A stretch of 60,800 bases of DNA from Gemmatimonadota bacterium (GCA_022822445.1 JAJEBR010000011.1:1-60800), one strand, 5' to 3'. Counted from the first letter of the stretch, positions 43,462 through 53,261 are shown. The notes: a model not told the origin generated them from the sequence alone. A program made the numbers and translations.

Positions 43462-44783
43462 GTCTGCTTCACGATCCACCGCCGGTCGGCGGCGGCGGCC
43501 GAGGCGGCTTTGATCGAGCCGGTCGCGTTGCGTGCGTCGACGAGCACGCGCGACAGGCGGAAGATGCGTTCGAAATCGAGGCAGGAGTGGTCGGTCACGA
43601 TGACGGCCACGTCCGTACCGGCAAGACGTTCAGAGGTGAGGGCGACGGAGGTGAGCGGGAGACCGTCGCGCGCCTCCCACATCGAAACGTAGGGGTCGTG
43701 GTAGCTCACTTCGGCCCCGTCCCTCGCCAGCAGCTCCAGTATCGCCGTGGCCGGCGACTCCCTCACGTCATCGACATCCTTCTTGTAGGCCACGCCCAGG
43801 AGCAGGACGCGCGCGCCCTTGACCGGTTTGCCGGCCTGGTTCAGCGCTTCCCTGACCTTGCCCGCGACGAAGGCCGGCATCTCCGCGTTGATCTCCGCCG
43901 CCACGTCGATGAAGCGCGTGCGGAAGTCCATGGTCCGCATCTTCCAGGCGAGGTAGTGGGGGTCGACCGGGAGGCAGTGCCCACCCAGCCCGGGGCCCGG
44001 CGTGAACTTCATGAAGCCGAAGGGCTTGGTGGCTGCGGCGTCGATCACCTCCCAGATGTCCAGCCCGAGGCGGTCGGCGATCAGCGCCATCTCGTTGACG
44101 AGCCCGATGTTGACAGCGCGGAAGGCGTTTTCGAGGATCTTCGCCAGCTCGGCCGCCTCGACGGAGGAGACGGGCACCATCTCGTCCACGAAGCGGGTGT
44201 AGAACGCCACCCCGGCCTCCGTGCAGGCTGGCGTCACCCCGCCGATGATCTTCGGTGTGTTGCCGATCTTCCAGGTGTCGTTGCCGGGATCGACGCGCTC
44301 CGGAGAGAAGCACAGGAAGAAATCGCTCCCCGGCTCCAGACCGGCGCCGCGGAGGATCGGAAGCACGACCTCGCGGGTCGTTCCCGGATAGGTCGTGGAT
44401 TCCAGCAGCACCAGCTGTCCATCCCGCAGGGAGGCGGCCACCGCCCTGGAGGCCGCCAGAATGTGCCGGATGTCGGGGTCCCGGGTCCTGGACAGCGGTG
44501 TGGGTACGCAGATCGCGATCGCGTCGCAGTCGGCCAGCCGCGACATGTCGATCGTCGCTTCCAGTGTTCCGCGGCCGCGCGCTTCCCGGACCTCCGAGTC
44601 GGAAAGGTCGGAGATGTGACTGCGGCCCGCGTTCACGCTCTCGGCCACCGCCGGGTTCACGTCAAAGCCGACGACCCGGATGCCCCTGGCGGCGGCCCGG
44701 GCCGCAAGCGGCAACCCCACGTAGCCGAGTCCGACCACCCCGAAGATCACATCGCCGGAGGACATGCGGGTTGCCTGGCTCAT
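43458..44783 (-). CDS. Nucleotide-sugar 6-dehydrogenase, WbpA/WecC type (probably UDP-HexNAc)
   Basis: A second UDP-sugar dehydrogenase (441 residues), of the branch acting on UDP-N-acetylhexosamines. Motifs: FGVVGLGYVGLPLAARAA, CVPTPLSRTRDPDIRHI, ESTTYPGTT, FSPERVDPGN, catalytic cysteine in GPGLGGHCLPVDPHYLAWK and VAYKKDVDDVRESPA. The SPERVDPG and HCLPVDPHY blocks distinguish it from the UDP-glucose enzyme next door. The product would be a UDP-HexNAc uronate for surface polysaccharide. An alternative start is at 44765 (MSSGDVIFG). Confidence 0.88.
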   Translation of the reverse strand: MSQATRMSSGDVIFGVVGLGYVGLPLAARAAARGIRVVGFDVNPAVAESVNAGRSHISDLSDSEVREARGRGTLEATIDMSRLADCDAIAICVPTPLSRTRDPDIRHILAASRAVAASLRDGQLVLLESTTYPGTTREVVLPILRGAGLEPGSDFFLCFSPERVDPGNDTWKIGNTPKIIGGVTPACTEAGVAFYTRFVDEMVPVSSVEAAELAKILENAFRAVNIGLVNEMALIADRLGLDIWEVIDAAATKPFGFMKFTPGPGLGGHCLPVDPHYLAWKMRTMDFRTRFIDVAAEINAEMPAFVAGKVREALNQAGKPVKGARVLLLGVAYKKDVDDVRESPATAILELLARDGAEVSYHDPYVSMWEARDGLPLTSVALTSERLAGTDVAVIVTDHSCLDFERIFRLSRVLVDARNATGSIKAASAAAADRRWIVKQT

Positions 44784-44922
44784 CGGTCACATATGCGGGA
44801 GGCGGAGCGGACGCTTCCCGGGCCCTGGCCACGTCCGGAGCCGCGCCAGCGCCCTGCGCGCGGGAAACCGGATCGCCGGACTCCGAGGGGTCGACCGCAG
44901 CCGGCTCGCCCGATCCGCCGGG

Positions 44923-45495
44923 CTATCCGGACTCCCCGGATCCGTCGCCGGACTCGCCGGATCCGTCGCCGGACTCGCCTTCGTCCTCCATCTCGAAGCG
45001 CCGGACAAGGAAGTAATCCCCTTTGTCGACTGCGAACATCGCTTGCAGGCGGTCGCCTTCGTTCCTGAGGATCTCGGCCTCCATCCATACGTCCAGTAAG
45101 GAGTCGGAAAGCGCCATGACCGTTCCGGTGATGTCCAGCCTGAGTCCACCGATGACCTCGACCGAGTCGGCCAGCGCCTCATCCGAGACATGCATGAGAT
45201 ACGGATTGTTGCCGGGGAGCATCGTCCAGAACAACCTGTCGCCGACTGTGGATTCGACGTCGACCAGTCGCAGAGTGATTTCCTGGCCCATGTAGCTCTG
45301 GGTCCCCATGACGAAGTCGTCGAACGGCACCTCGTTGAGGCCGTCTTCGGTGACTACATCGTCCACCACCTCAACCTCCGGGGGTTCGTATCCGGACAGC
45401 CAGTACAGGAAACCGGCCATCGCCAGGAAGGAGAGGATCATCAACGGAATGGACAGTCTCACGGCACCCGCGCGGGACTTCGGGAACATCTGCAT
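44923..45495 (-). CDS. Membrane-anchored protein with a possible OB-fold domain and Gly/Ser-Asp/Glu repeat tail
   Basis: A 190-residue protein: a short cytoplasmic N-terminus, one membrane segment (about 14-33, LSIPLMILSFLAMAGFLYWL), then an extracytoplasmic beta-rich domain (about 60-168, MGQEITLRLVDVESTVGDRLF, LRLDITGTVMAL, VWMEAEIL) suggestive of a small OB-like barrel as in CcmE-type proteins, though no heme-binding motif is seen. It ends in a tandem acidic tail GESGDGSGESGDGSGESG encoded by an 18-bp DNA repeat. The start at 45495 follows AGAGGAAGG. It lies between rplQ and the UDP-sugar operon. The function is unknown. Confidence 0.7.
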   Translation of the reverse strand: MQMFPKSRAGAVRLSIPLMILSFLAMAGFLYWLSGYEPPEVEVVDDVVTEDGLNEVPFDDFVMGTQSYMGQEITLRLVDVESTVGDRLFWTMLPGNNPYLMHVSDEALADSVEVIGGLRLDITGTVMALSDSLLDVWMEAEILRNEGDRLQAMFAVDKGDYFLVRRFEMEDEGESGDGSGESGDGSGESG

Positions 45496-45590
45496 TCTGC
45501 CTTCCTCTGATACCGGTTTGTGGTAATTGGCGGTGTCGAATCCGGATTCCGGATCCGGTGCCCGGCGTCGCATCCTGCGGCAGGATTCTA

Positions 45591-45941
45591 TCATACCAGC
45601 TCGATGAGCGCCATATCCGCGGCATCCCCCTTCCGCGGACCCAGCTTCAGGATGCGCGTGTACCCCCCGGGTCGGTCGGCATAGCGGGGGCCGATCTCGT
45701 CGAAGAGCTTGCCCAGGACCTCGCGGTCGGCGATCCGCCGTGCCGCCTGGCGCCGCGCGTGGAGATCCCCCCGCCGGGCCAGCGTGACCAGCCGTTCCGC
45801 ATACGGACGCAGTTCCCTGGCCCGGGCGGTGGTGGTCCGGATCCTTTCATGGCGGAAGAGGGAGGTGGCCATGTTGCGCAGGAGTGCACGCCGGTGACTC
45901 GGCGACCGCGAGAGGTTTCTGCCCTTCTTTCTGTGACGCAT
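45591..45941 (-). CDS. Ribosomal protein bL17
   Basis: A large-subunit protein (116 residues) starting [37 protein letters not shown], the conserved L17 N-terminus. It keeps the usual position after rpoA, closing the alpha-operon part of the block. The family-typical start at 45941 is used; the open frame continues upstream without support. No clear U-tract terminator follows; a short palindrome (45572-45586) lies 5 bases past the stop. Confidence 0.96.
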   Translation of the reverse strand: MRHRKKGRNLSRSPSHRRALLRNMATSLFRHERIRTTTARARELRPYAERLVTLARRGDLHARRQAARRIADREVLGKLFDEIGPRYADRPGGYTRILKLGPRKGDAADMALIELV

Positions 45942-45996
45942 TCTCTGCTGTTCCTTCCCGCGGGCACGGGGCCCGCGGAACTTGAAAAGTCCCCGG

Positions 45997-47058
45997 CTAG
46001 TCCCCCGCTCCGGCGCGCGCGGCCTCTTCGGCCCAGTAGAGGCGGCCATCGGCGCCACGCTTCGTCTTCATGCCGAATCGGAGGTTGTGCAGACCAAGGA
46101 ATTCGTAGATTTCACCCAGCGACTTGTGGCCGAAGTTCTCGATCGCGAGCATCTCCTCCTCCGTGCGGCCGATCAGGTCCGACAGGGTCTCGATCGACTC
46201 CCTCTGCAGCGAGTTGCGGGATCTGACGCGCAGTTCCGCGAGATCGTTGATGGAGGTTTCCAGCAGCTCGGCCAACTTCTCCGGCACCGGCTCCGGCGCC
46301 GGCTCGTCCTCCTGCGGGGGACCGCCCTCGCGGAAGTAGAACATGTATTCGAGGTGCCGGCGCACGAGCTCGGCCGAATACCTGACCGCGCTTTCGGGGT
46401 CCACGGCTCCGTTCGTCTCCACATGCAGCATGAGCCGGTCGAAGTCGGTGCGCTGCCCCACCCGCGTCTCCTCGACCTTGAAGCTCGCGCGGAGGACGGG
46501 GTTGTAGATGGCGTCGATTCGCACCAGGTCCACCGGCGCGTCCTCGGGCGGCTCCTGCTGGTCGGCCAGCACGTAGCCGCGGCCCTTGTTTACGTAGAGT
46601 TCGATGCCGACTTCCAGGTCGTCTTCCAGGGTCAGGATGTGGTGATCCGGGTTGTGGACCGTTACCGAAGCCGGTCCGCGGATCTTCGCGGCCGTCACCG
46701 GCCCGGCCCTGTTCGCGCGGACGTCGAGGACCACCGCATCCACGTCCTCGTCCAGGCTCAGGACGATCGACTTCAGGTTCTGGATGACCTGGTGAACGTC
46801 CTCGACGACGGACGGGATGGTCTGGTGCTCGTGCACGACGCCGGTAATCCGGAATGCCCGCACCGCAGCGCCCGGAAGCGAGGAAAGAAGCACCCGGCGC
46901 ACTGAATTGCCGAGCGTGTGCCCGAACCCGCGCTCCAGCGGATCCATGACGAAGTCGGCGGAGCGGCCGTCTTCCGACATGCCGGTGATCTCGATGCGCT
47001 CCGGGAGCACGAGACCGGAAAGATCAATCTCCATATTCTCCAGATTCTCCGAATTCAC
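45997..47058 (-). CDS. RNA polymerase alpha subunit
   Basis: It assembles the polymerase core and contacts promoter UP elements and activators. The N-terminal domain has [23 protein letters not shown]; the C-terminal domain (about 255-330) has [24 protein letters not shown]. The acidic linker is [16 protein letters not shown] chose GTG at 47058 because GAGGGG stands 9 bases upstream; in-frame ATG 47085 and GTG 47112 give longer forms, and ATG 47034 ([13 protein letters not shown]) a shorter one nearer the family start. It lies between rpsD and rplQ as usual. Confidence 0.95.
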   Translation of the reverse strand: MNSENLENMEIDLSGLVLPERIEITGMSEDGRSADFVMDPLERGFGHTLGNSVRRVLLSSLPGAAVRAFRITGVVHEHQTIPSVVEDVHQVIQNLKSIVLSLDEDVDAVVLDVRANRAGPVTAAKIRGPASVTVHNPDHHILTLEDDLEVGIELYVNKGRGYVLADQQEPPEDAPVDLVRIDAIYNPVLRASFKVEETRVGQRTDFDRLMLHVETNGAVDPESAVRYSAELVRRHLEYMFYFREGGPPQEDEPAPEPVPEKLAELLETSINDLAELRVRSRNSLQRESIETLSDLIGRTEEEMLAIENFGHKSLGEIYEFLGLHNLRFGMKTKRGADGRLYWAEEAARAGAGD

Positions 47059-47130
47059 CTCGTTGTCCCCCTCATCTTGTTGCATCCGTTCGGGATTCGC
47101 CGACGCGTCCACGACGCCCCCGACTGCGGA

Positions 47131-47766
47131 CTACTTGGAATAGAGTTCGACGATCAGCTGCTCCTGAGCCGCCAGCGGTATGTCCCCGCGGGTCGGCTGC
47201 CTGACCACCCTGCCCACGCGCTTCTTCTCGTCGAGCGCCAGCCAGTCGAGGAGTTGCGGGCGGGAACGGGCGGCGAGGCTCGCGTCCACCAGCTCCAGTT
47301 CGCGGGAACCGATCCTGAGCGCGACCTCGTCTCCGGCCGAGAGCCTGTAGCTGGGTATGTTGACGACGGAGCCGTTGACCTGCACGTGGCGATGACGGAC
47401 CAGTTGCCGTGCCTGGCGCCGGCTGGTCGTCAGGCCCATGCGGAACACCACGTTGTCGAGACGGCTCTCAAGCGCGATGATCAGATTCTCGCCGGTGACG
47501 CCGGGCCGTCCGGCCGCGTACTCGAAGAGGTTGCGGAACTGCTTCTCGTGGAGTCCGTAGATCCGCTTGACCTTCTGCTTCTCGCGCAGCTGGACGGCGT
47601 AGTCCGACTGCTTGCGGCGGCGGACCGACGCGGGGCCGTGCTGCCCCGGCGGGTACTGGCGCCTCTCGACCGGGCATTTCTCCGTGTAACACTTCGCGCC
47701 CTTCAGGAAGAGCTTCTGTCCCTCCCGGCGGCAGCGCTTGCAGACCGGACCTGTGTATCGTGCCAT
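47131..47766 (-). CDS. Ribosomal protein uS4
   Basis: A small-subunit assembly protein (211 residues): MARYTGPVCKRCRREGQKLFLKG with the zinc-type CKRC and a later cysteine (KCYTEKCP), then the S4 RNA-binding domain (LDNVVFRMGLTTSRRQARQLVRHRHVQVNG). The N-terminal cysteine cluster indicates the zinc-containing form. It stands between rpsK and rpoA, where S4 often autoregulates the operon. Confidence 0.97.
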   Translation of the reverse strand: MARYTGPVCKRCRREGQKLFLKGAKCYTEKCPVERRQYPPGQHGPASVRRRKQSDYAVQLREKQKVKRIYGLHEKQFRNLFEYAAGRPGVTGENLIIALESRLDNVVFRMGLTTSRRQARQLVRHRHVQVNGSVVNIPSYRLSAGDEVALRIGSRELELVDASLAARSRPQLLDWLALDEKKRVGRVVRQPTRGDIPLAAQEQLIVELYSK

Positions 47767-47790
47767 TGCTGAGTTCTTCTTCCGTCTCCG

Positions 47791-48183
47791 TCAGACGCGG
47801 CGTTTCTTGGGCGGGCGGCACCCGTTGTGCGGAAGCGGCGTGACGTCGTGGATCGACTGGATGTTGAGGCCCGCCGACGCGAGCGCCTGGATCGCGGATT
47901 CCCTGCCCGAGCCCGGGCCCCGGACCCGCACCACCAGGTTGCGCACCCCCATGGCGTGGGCCTCGCGGCCCGCCTGCTCGGCGGCCATCGTGGCTGCGAA
48001 CGGGGTGGATTTCTTGGATCCCTTGAAGCCGGCGGTGCCCGCCGACGCCCAGACCAGCACGTCTCCGGACTGGTCGGCGATGGTGATCAGCGTGTTGTTG
48101 AACGTCGCCTTGATGTGGGCGACGCCGTCCGCGGCGACGACCTTCCTGGTCTTCCTGGGTCTTGTCGATCTGGCTCTTGCCAA
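47791..48183 (-). CDS. Ribosomal protein uS11
   Basis: A small-subunit platform protein (130 residues). [33 protein letters not shown] and the conserved basic end [18 protein letters not shown] are diagnostic. It is located 72 bases after rpsM and 24 before rpsD in the standard alpha-operon order. Confidence 0.97.
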   Translation of the reverse strand: MARARSTRPRKTRKVVAADGVAHIKATFNNTLITIADQSGDVLVWASAGTAGFKGSKKSTPFAATMAAEQAGREAHAMGVRNLVVRVRGPGSGRESAIQALASAGLNIQSIHDVTPLPHNGCRPPKKRRV

Positions 48184-48255
48184 GCGATGCCTTCCTCCGT
48201 GCGGGGGCCTGCGGGTCCGATCCGCGCGTTACGGGTCTCCGATGCTGCTCCCGTC

Positions 48256-48636
48256 CTACTTCTTGGGAGCCTTCTTCTTGCCCGCGATGGCGCGCCGCGG
48301 GCCCTTCTTGGTGCGGGCGTTGGTGTGGGTGCGCTGGCCCCTCACGGGCAGCCCCCGGCGGTGGCGCAGGCCCCGGTAGCAGCCGATGTCCATGAGTCGC
48401 TTGATGTTCATGGACACCTCGGTGCGGAGCGCTCCCTCCACCTTGTGGTTGAGCTCGATCTCGCGGCGCAACAGACTCGCGTCCTCGTCGCTCAGCTCGT
48501 GGGTGCGGAGATCCGGATTGATCCCCGTGGCCTCGATGATGCGCTTCGAGCCCGTGTCGCCAACGCCGTAGAGGTAGGTCAGCGCCACCTTGATGCGCTT
48601 GCCCCTGGGGAGGTCGATCCCGGCTATGCGTGCCAC
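48256..48636 (-). CDS. Ribosomal protein uS13
   Basis: A small-subunit head protein (126 residues) that contacts P-site tRNA and bridges to the large subunit. [26 protein letters not shown] and [23 protein letters not shown]-like residues near the end identify it. It lies directly after rpmJ. Confidence 0.97.
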   Translation of the reverse strand: MARIAGIDLPRGKRIKVALTYLYGVGDTGSKRIIEATGINPDLRTHELSDEDASLLRREIELNHKVEGALRTEVSMNIKRLMDIGCYRGLRHRRGLPVRGQRTHTNARTKKGPRRAIAGKKKAPKK

Positions 48637-48647
48637 GAATCCTCCCC

Positions 48648-48764
48648 TCAGCCCTGGCGCTGCTTGTGTCTCGGGTTCCTGCTGCAGATCACCCGCACGA
48701 CGCCCTTGCGGCGGATGACGCGGCAGTACTCACACATCGGCTTTACGCTGGTACGCACCTTCAT
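48648..48764 (-). CDS. Ribosomal protein bL36
   Basis: A 38-residue large-subunit protein, [20 protein letters not shown] followed by [18 protein letters not shown]. The zinc ligands C-x2-C, C and H are all present, so this is the zinc-binding L36 form. The start ATG is at 48764 with GGAGG shortly upstream. The gene lies between map and rpsM. The infA gene that often precedes it is absent here. Confidence 0.95.
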   Translation of the reverse strand: MKVRTSVKPMCEYCRVIRRKGVVRVICSRNPRHKQRQG

Positions 48765-48820
48765 GCGTTCCGACCTCCGGTCTGGTTTCCTGAAGCCCGT
48801 ATAGGGCACAGCATATTAAG

Positions 48821-49657
48821 TTAACGTATCCGAACATCCTGGGGAAGCGCAGTGGTCTCGGTTCGCCACTCCGGCTCATCCCAGATGCCGCCGCCGGTCA
48901 GCACGCGCGGACCGTCCGCGGTGACCGCCACGGTGTGCTCGAAGTGGGCGGAGAGTGCGCGGTCGGCGGTGATCACGGTCCAGCGGTCCTCCAGGGTGGC
49001 GATCCGTTCGCTCCCCCGCGCGAGCATCGGTTCGATCGCGAGGACCATCCCCTCGCGCAGCGGCACACCGAAGCCGCGCTGGCCGATGTTGGAAACCTGC
49101 GGCTCCTCGTGGATGGCGCGGCCGACGCCGTGACCGACGAGGTCGCGGACGATGGCCAGGCCGGTGCCGCGCACGGTATCCACCACGGCGGCGCCGATGT
49201 CGCCCACATGGTTGCCCGGGCGCGCGGCCGCCACCGCCGCCCGCAGCGACTCCCGTGTCACCTTCATGATGTGCGCGGCTTCGGCACCGATCTCCCCCAC
49301 GGGGAAGGTGAAGGCGGAGTCGGCGCACCAGCCGCCCTGCTTCACCCCCACGTCGATGGACACGATGTCGCCCTCTTTCAGACTGCGCCGGGAGGGGATT
49401 CCGTGGACCACCTCCTCGTTGATGCTGATGCAGGCGCTTCCGGGGAATCCGTAGAGTCCCTTGAAAGCCGGCACCGCCCCCTTGTGCGCGCGGACGAAGG
49501 TGTCGGCGAAGCGGTCCAGCTCGGCGGTGGTGACGCCCGGCTCGACCCGGGGCTGCAGTTCGGCGAAGAGCGCCCCGATTATCGCCCCGCAGCGTCCGAT
49601 GGCCTCGATCTCGGCCTTCGACTTGAGGTGGATCCCTCCGGCCCTCTTTGCCGTCAT
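48821..49657 (-). CDS. Methionine aminopeptidase, type I
   Basis: A 278-residue metalloenzyme that removes N-terminal Met from nascent proteins. The metal-binding residues are in VSIDVGVKQGGWCADSAFTFPVG (two Asp), VGHGVGRAIHEEPQV (His), MVLAIEPML (Glu) and AHFEHTVAVT (Glu). The start at 49657 (MTAKRAGGIHLKS) gives the family N-terminus. The C-terminus carries an extra ~20 residues (GGGIWDEPEWRTETTALP). It lies 7 bases after adk, in the usual secY-adk-map order. Confidence 0.95.
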   Translation of the reverse strand: MTAKRAGGIHLKSKAEIEAIGRCGAIIGALFAELQPRVEPGVTTAELDRFADTFVRAHKGAVPAFKGLYGFPGSACISINEEVVHGIPSRRSLKEGDIVSIDVGVKQGGWCADSAFTFPVGEIGAEAAHIMKVTRESLRAAVAAARPGNHVGDIGAAVVDTVRGTGLAIVRDLVGHGVGRAIHEEPQVSNIGQRGFGVPLREGMVLAIEPMLARGSERIATLEDRWTVITADRALSAHFEHTVAVTADGPRVLTGGGIWDEPEWRTETTALPQDVRIR

Positions 49658-49664
49658 CGAGCGC

Positions 49665-50363
49665 TCAGCGGCCCGTCGTGGCGGCGTGCGCCGCGCGGTG
49701 CCCGCCCACCGCCGCGTGGAGCGCAGCATAGACCTGGTCGATGTCTCCCTCGGCACCGACCCGCACCAGGATCCCCTTCGCGTCGTAGTGGCCGATCAGC
49801 GGGGCCGTGGCCTTCTGGTAGACGGCGAGCCGGGTGCGCACGGTGTCCGGCTGGTCGTCCGCGCGGTGGATCAGCGGCTCGCCGGTTTCATCGCAGATCC
49901 CGTCGCGTCGCGGCGGGTCGAAGTAGACGTTGTAGACCCGGCCGCCGGGAGAAGAGCGGCGTCCCGAGATGCGCTTGAAGAGCACCGACTCCGGCGCGTC
50001 CAGGAGCGCGACCACGCCAACCGCCCGTCCCTCCGGCGCGAGCGCCCGGTCGAGCGCTTCGGCCTGCTGCACGGTCCGCGGGAAGCCGTCGAAGACAACC
50101 CCTCTCCCGGGTTCGAGTCCAGCCAGGTGCTCCCGGACCAGATCGATCATCACCCCGTCGGGGACGAGCTCGCCGGCGTCCATATACCTGCGTGCCTCGA
50201 GCCCCAGGCGGGTGCCGTCCCTCAGCGCGGCGCGCAGCAGGTCGCCGGTGGAGACATGCGCCCACCCCAGTTCACGTCCGAGGCGTACGCCCTGCGTTCC
50301 CTTGCCGACCCCCGGCGCCCCAAGGAGCACGACGATCCTGCCCGCCGATTTAACGTCCGGCAT
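49665..50363 (-). CDS. Adenylate kinase
   Basis: It balances ATP, ADP and AMP (232 residues). It has a P-loop LLGAPGVGKGTQ near 12-23, the NMP-binding STGDLLRAALRDGT and FDGFPRTVQQAEALD. The LID region RRSSPGGRVYNVYFDPPRRD is of the long form and lacks the four-cysteine zinc knuckle. The start at 50363 follows the secY stop by one base. Confidence 0.95.
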   Translation of the reverse strand: MPDVKSAGRIVVLLGAPGVGKGTQGVRLGRELGWAHVSTGDLLRAALRDGTRLGLEARRYMDAGELVPDGVMIDLVREHLAGLEPGRGVVFDGFPRTVQQAEALDRALAPEGRAVGVVALLDAPESVLFKRISGRRSSPGGRVYNVYFDPPRRDGICDETGEPLIHRADDQPDTVRTRLAVYQKATAPLIGHYDAKGILVRVGAEGDIDQVYAALHAAVGGHRAAHAATTGR

Positions 50364-50364
50364 C

Positions 50365-51675
50365 CTACATGTAGCGCTGGCGGCCACGCATCTTCACCCG
50401 GCCCTTCTTCATGAATCCGTCGTAGTGGCGCAGCAGGAGATGCTGCTGGGCCTGCTGCACCGTGTCGAGGCCCACCCCGACCACGATCAGCAGGCTCGTC
50501 CCGCCGAACATCAGACTCTGATTGCCGGTGTAGCTGAACATCCACGACGGGATCAGCGCAATGATCGCGAGGTAGACCGACCCGGGCAGCGTGACGCGCG
50601 TCAGGATCCGGTCGATGTACTGGGCGGTGCGCGCGCCGGGCTTCACGCCGGGGATGAAGGCTCCCTGCTTCTTCAGGTTCTCGGCCAGGTCGACGGGGTT
50701 GAAGATGATCGCCGTGTAGAAGTACGTGAAGAAGATGATCAGCGCCGCGTAGGTGATGTAGTAGACCATCGTCTGCGGCTGGAAGATGTTCGCCAGGTCC
50801 TGGACGACGTCGATGCTGCTGAAGGCGGCCATCGTGCTCGGGACCGCCATGAAGGAGATCGCGAAGATGATCGGCATCACGCCCGCGGAGTTGATGCGGA
50901 GCGGGATGTGGCTCTTCTGGCCCTCGCGGATGCGGCCCCGCCCCACGACCTTGCGCGGGATCTGGATGGGGATCTTGCGGGCAGCCATGGTCATCGCGAC
51001 CACGCCGGCCGTGATGGCCACCATCATCGCCACCAGGAGGATCAGGCCGAACAGGGTCATCTGCTCGTTCTGGATCGACTCGGTGACCCCGGCCACCGTG
51101 GCGGGGAAGCTCTGGATGATCGAGAAGAGGATCATCAGCGACATGCCGTTCCCCACGCCCCGTTCCGTGATCTGCTCCCCCATCCACATGACGAAGACGC
51201 CGCCGACGGTCAGGACGATCAAGGTAGTGGTGACGAAGCCCATTCCAGGCGAATTGACGACGCCCAGGGTCTGCAGGAAGGACGCGTACCCGAACGCCTG
51301 CACGGCGCACAGGAGCACGGTGGTGTAGCGTGTCCACTGGGTCAGCTTCTTGCGGCCCTGTTCCCCCTCCCGCTGCAGCTTCTGGACGGTGGGAAAGACG
51401 GCGCTGAGCAACTGGAACATGATGCTCGCCGATATGTAGGGCATGATCCCCAGGGCGAAGATCGTGGCCCTGCTGATGTTCCCGCCCACGAAGAGGTCGT
51501 AGAAGCCGAGGAAGGTGTTCGAATACTGGGCCGTGCGCTCCTGTAGCGTTACTACGTCGACCCCGGGCACGGTGATGTGCGATCCGAGCCGGTAGATCAG
51601 CATCATGAGGAGCGTGAAGAGGATCTTGTCCTTCAGCTCCGGAGCGCGGAAGAGGTTTGGGATCGGGTTGGCCAT
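50365..51675 (-). CDS. Preprotein translocase channel subunit SecY
   Basis: The ten-helix membrane channel of Sec export (436 residues). Landmarks: FRAPELKDKILFTLLMMLIYRLGSHI, the plug/TM2 region LGIMPYISASIMFQLL, GVGNGMSLMI and the ribosome-binding loop KVVGRGRIREGQKSHIPLRIN. It lies between rplO and adk, in the classical spc-operon place. It partners with SecA encoded at 35235-38558. Confidence 0.97.
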   Translation of the reverse strand: MANPIPNLFRAPELKDKILFTLLMMLIYRLGSHITVPGVDVVTLQERTAQYSNTFLGFYDLFVGGNISRATIFALGIMPYISASIMFQLLSAVFPTVQKLQREGEQGRKKLTQWTRYTTVLLCAVQAFGYASFLQTLGVVNSPGMGFVTTTLIVLTVGGVFVMWMGEQITERGVGNGMSLMILFSIIQSFPATVAGVTESIQNEQMTLFGLILLVAMMVAITAGVVAMTMAARKIPIQIPRKVVGRGRIREGQKSHIPLRINSAGVMPIIFAISFMAVPSTMAAFSSIDVVQDLANIFQPQTMVYYITYAALIIFFTYFYTAIIFNPVDLAENLKKQGAFIPGVKPGARTAQYIDRILTRVTLPGSVYLAIIALIPSWMFSYTGNQSLMFGGTSLLIVVGVGLDTVQQAQQHLLLRHYDGFMKKGRVKMRGRQRYM

Positions 51676-51684
51676 GAACGCCCC

Positions 51685-52158
51685 CTACCGCCCTTCCCCA
51701 GCGCGTTCCGCACCGTGCAGGGGCAACAGCGTCACCGAGCCTCCCGCGGCCTCGATCTTCGTCCGGGCGGCGGCGCTCGCCGCGTGCACCGCACAGTCTA
51801 CCGCGGTGCTGATCTCGCCGTTGCCGAGGATCTTGACCGGTGTCCGCAGCGACCGGATCAGCCCGGCTTTCCTGAGCGCTTCCGGCGTGGCCCTTCCGTC
51901 CACGATGTGAAGATCGGAGACGTTCACAACCTGGTACTCGACCCGGTTCCGGTTCGTGAAGCCGCGCTTCGGAATGCGGCGCTGCAATGGCATCTGCCCG
52001 CCTTCGAACCACGCCGGCACGCCGCCGCCCGAGCGCGAGTTCTGCCCTTTCTCACCCCTTCCCGCCGTCTTGCCCTTCCCGGAACCCGGTCCCCGGCCAA
52101 CGCGTTTGCGCGCCCGGCGGGGCCCCTTCGGGGGGCGAAGGTTGTGCAATTCGATCAT
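51685..52158 (-). CDS. Ribosomal protein uL15
   Basis: A large-subunit protein (157 residues): MIELHNLRPPKGPRRARKRVGRGPGSGKGKTAGRGEKGQ is the conserved basic, glycine-rich N-terminus, followed by FEGGQMPLQRRIPKRGF. It lies between rpmD (3-base gap) and secY. Confidence 0.97.
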   Translation of the reverse strand: MIELHNLRPPKGPRRARKRVGRGPGSGKGKTAGRGEKGQNSRSGGGVPAWFEGGQMPLQRRIPKRGFTNRNRVEYQVVNVSDLHIVDGRATPEALRKAGLIRSLRTPVKILGNGEISTAVDCAVHAASAAARTKIEAAGGSVTLLPLHGAERAGEGR

Positions 52159-52161
52159 CGG

Positions 52162-52347
52162 TCAATCCACCTCCGTCACCTCTAGCAGATAGTCGATCCT
52201 GGCGACCATCCCGCGGATCGCGGGTGTGTCATCGTGCACTACGGACTGCTGGTGCCCCCGGATTCCGAGAGCCTCCAGAGTGCGCCGCTGGATCTTCTGG
52301 CGCCCGACGGCACTCCGCACCTGCGTGATCCTGATTCGCCTAGCCAT
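52162..52347 (-). CDS. Ribosomal protein uL30
   Basis: A 61-residue large-subunit protein: [31 protein letters not shown] with the conserved L30 core and [17 protein letters not shown] at the end. It overlaps the end of rpsE by 8 bases. Confidence 0.95.
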   Translation of the reverse strand: MARRIRITQVRSAVGRQKIQRRTLEALGIRGHQQSVVHDDTPAIRGMVARIDYLLEVTEVD

Positions 52348-52861
52348 GATTCGCGACTCCCAGCTCCTGCAGCGACACGCCGCGGCGGGCCGCCACGTCG
52401 TACGCCGTGTCCAGGCTCTCCAGCCCGGTAAGGGTGGCGCGGATGACGTTGATCGGGTTGTTCGTCCCCAGGCTCTTGGTCAGCACGTCGGTGTAGCCTG
52501 CGGCCTCGAGCACCGCCCGCACCGGGCCTCCCGCGATCACGCCGGTTCCGGGTGCGGCCGGGCGGAGAAGCACTCGCCCCGCACCCCAGCGGCCAATGAT
52601 GTCGTGCGGGATGGTGCCGTTGATGATCGGCACGTCGACCATCTCGCGGCGCGCCTGCTCGAACGCCTTGCGAATGGCCTCGGCGACCTCGTTGGCCTTG
52701 GCGTGGGCGATCCCAACGCGGCCCGACTGGTTGCCGACGGCCACAAGCGCGGTGAAGGAAAAGCGGCGCCCCCCCTTCACGACCTTGGCCACCCGGTTGA
52801 TGTGGATGAGGTTCTCGACCTGTTCGGCGCCCTCGCGCGGCGGTCTCTTGTCTCTGGCCAT
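52340..52861 (-). CDS. Ribosomal protein uS5
   Basis: A small-subunit fidelity protein (173 residues). [28 protein letters not shown] begins the double-stranded RNA-binding fold, and [19 protein letters not shown] is the conserved second half. Its first bases coincide with the last base of rplR. Confidence 0.97.
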   Translation of the reverse strand: MARDKRPPREGAEQVENLIHINRVAKVVKGGRRFSFTALVAVGNQSGRVGIAHAKANEVAEAIRKAFEQARREMVDVPIINGTIPHDIIGRWGAGRVLLRPAAPGTGVIAGGPVRAVLEAAGYTDVLTKSLGTNNPINVIRATLTGLESLDTAYDVAARRGVSLQELGVANHG

Positions 52862-53247
52862 CAGAAGATCAGTCCTCCCTCACGCGCGCCTTCGGCGAAC
52901 GCCTTGACCCGGCCGTGATAACGATATCCCCCGCGGTCGAACACCACGGTGTCGATGCCCCGCTCGGTGGCACGCTCCGCCAGGAGCTTCCCGGCGGCCC
53001 GGGCGGCCCCGACCTTGCCGCTTCCGTTGTCGGCGGCGGCGTCGCGCAACTCCGACGCCAGGGTCGAAAGCCCCACCAGCGTGTGCTGCCGGTCGTCGTC
53101 GATCACCTGGCCCTCGATGTTGGTCAGCGACCGGTACACGGCCAGCCGGGGCCTCGTGCCGGTGCCGTGCACCCTCTTGCGGATGCGGGCATGCCGGCGG
53201 CGGCGCTGGAGCCGGCGGCTCTTCCTCAGTTTGCTTGTCTTGATCAT
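52861..53247 (-). CDS. Ribosomal protein uL18
   Basis: A 5S rRNA-binding protein (128 residues): [26 protein letters not shown] and [19 protein letters not shown] are typical. The family start is at 53247. A GTG at 53265 that overlaps the rplF stop as GTGA would add six residues and would be translationally coupled, so both starts are possible. Confidence 0.96.
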   Translation of the reverse strand: MIKTSKLRKSRRLQRRRRHARIRKRVHGTGTRPRLAVYRSLTNIEGQVIDDDRQHTLVGLSTLASELRDAAADNGSGKVGAARAAGKLLAERATERGIDTVVFDRGGYRYHGRVKAFAEGAREGGLIF

Positions 53248-53261
53248 CGTGAGTCGGACCG

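Noticed and set aside
45572-45586. Palindrome ATCCTGCGGCAGGAT after rplQ as a transcription terminator
   Set aside because: The stem is short with a tiny loop and no U-tract follows, so it is not convincing as an intrinsic terminator.
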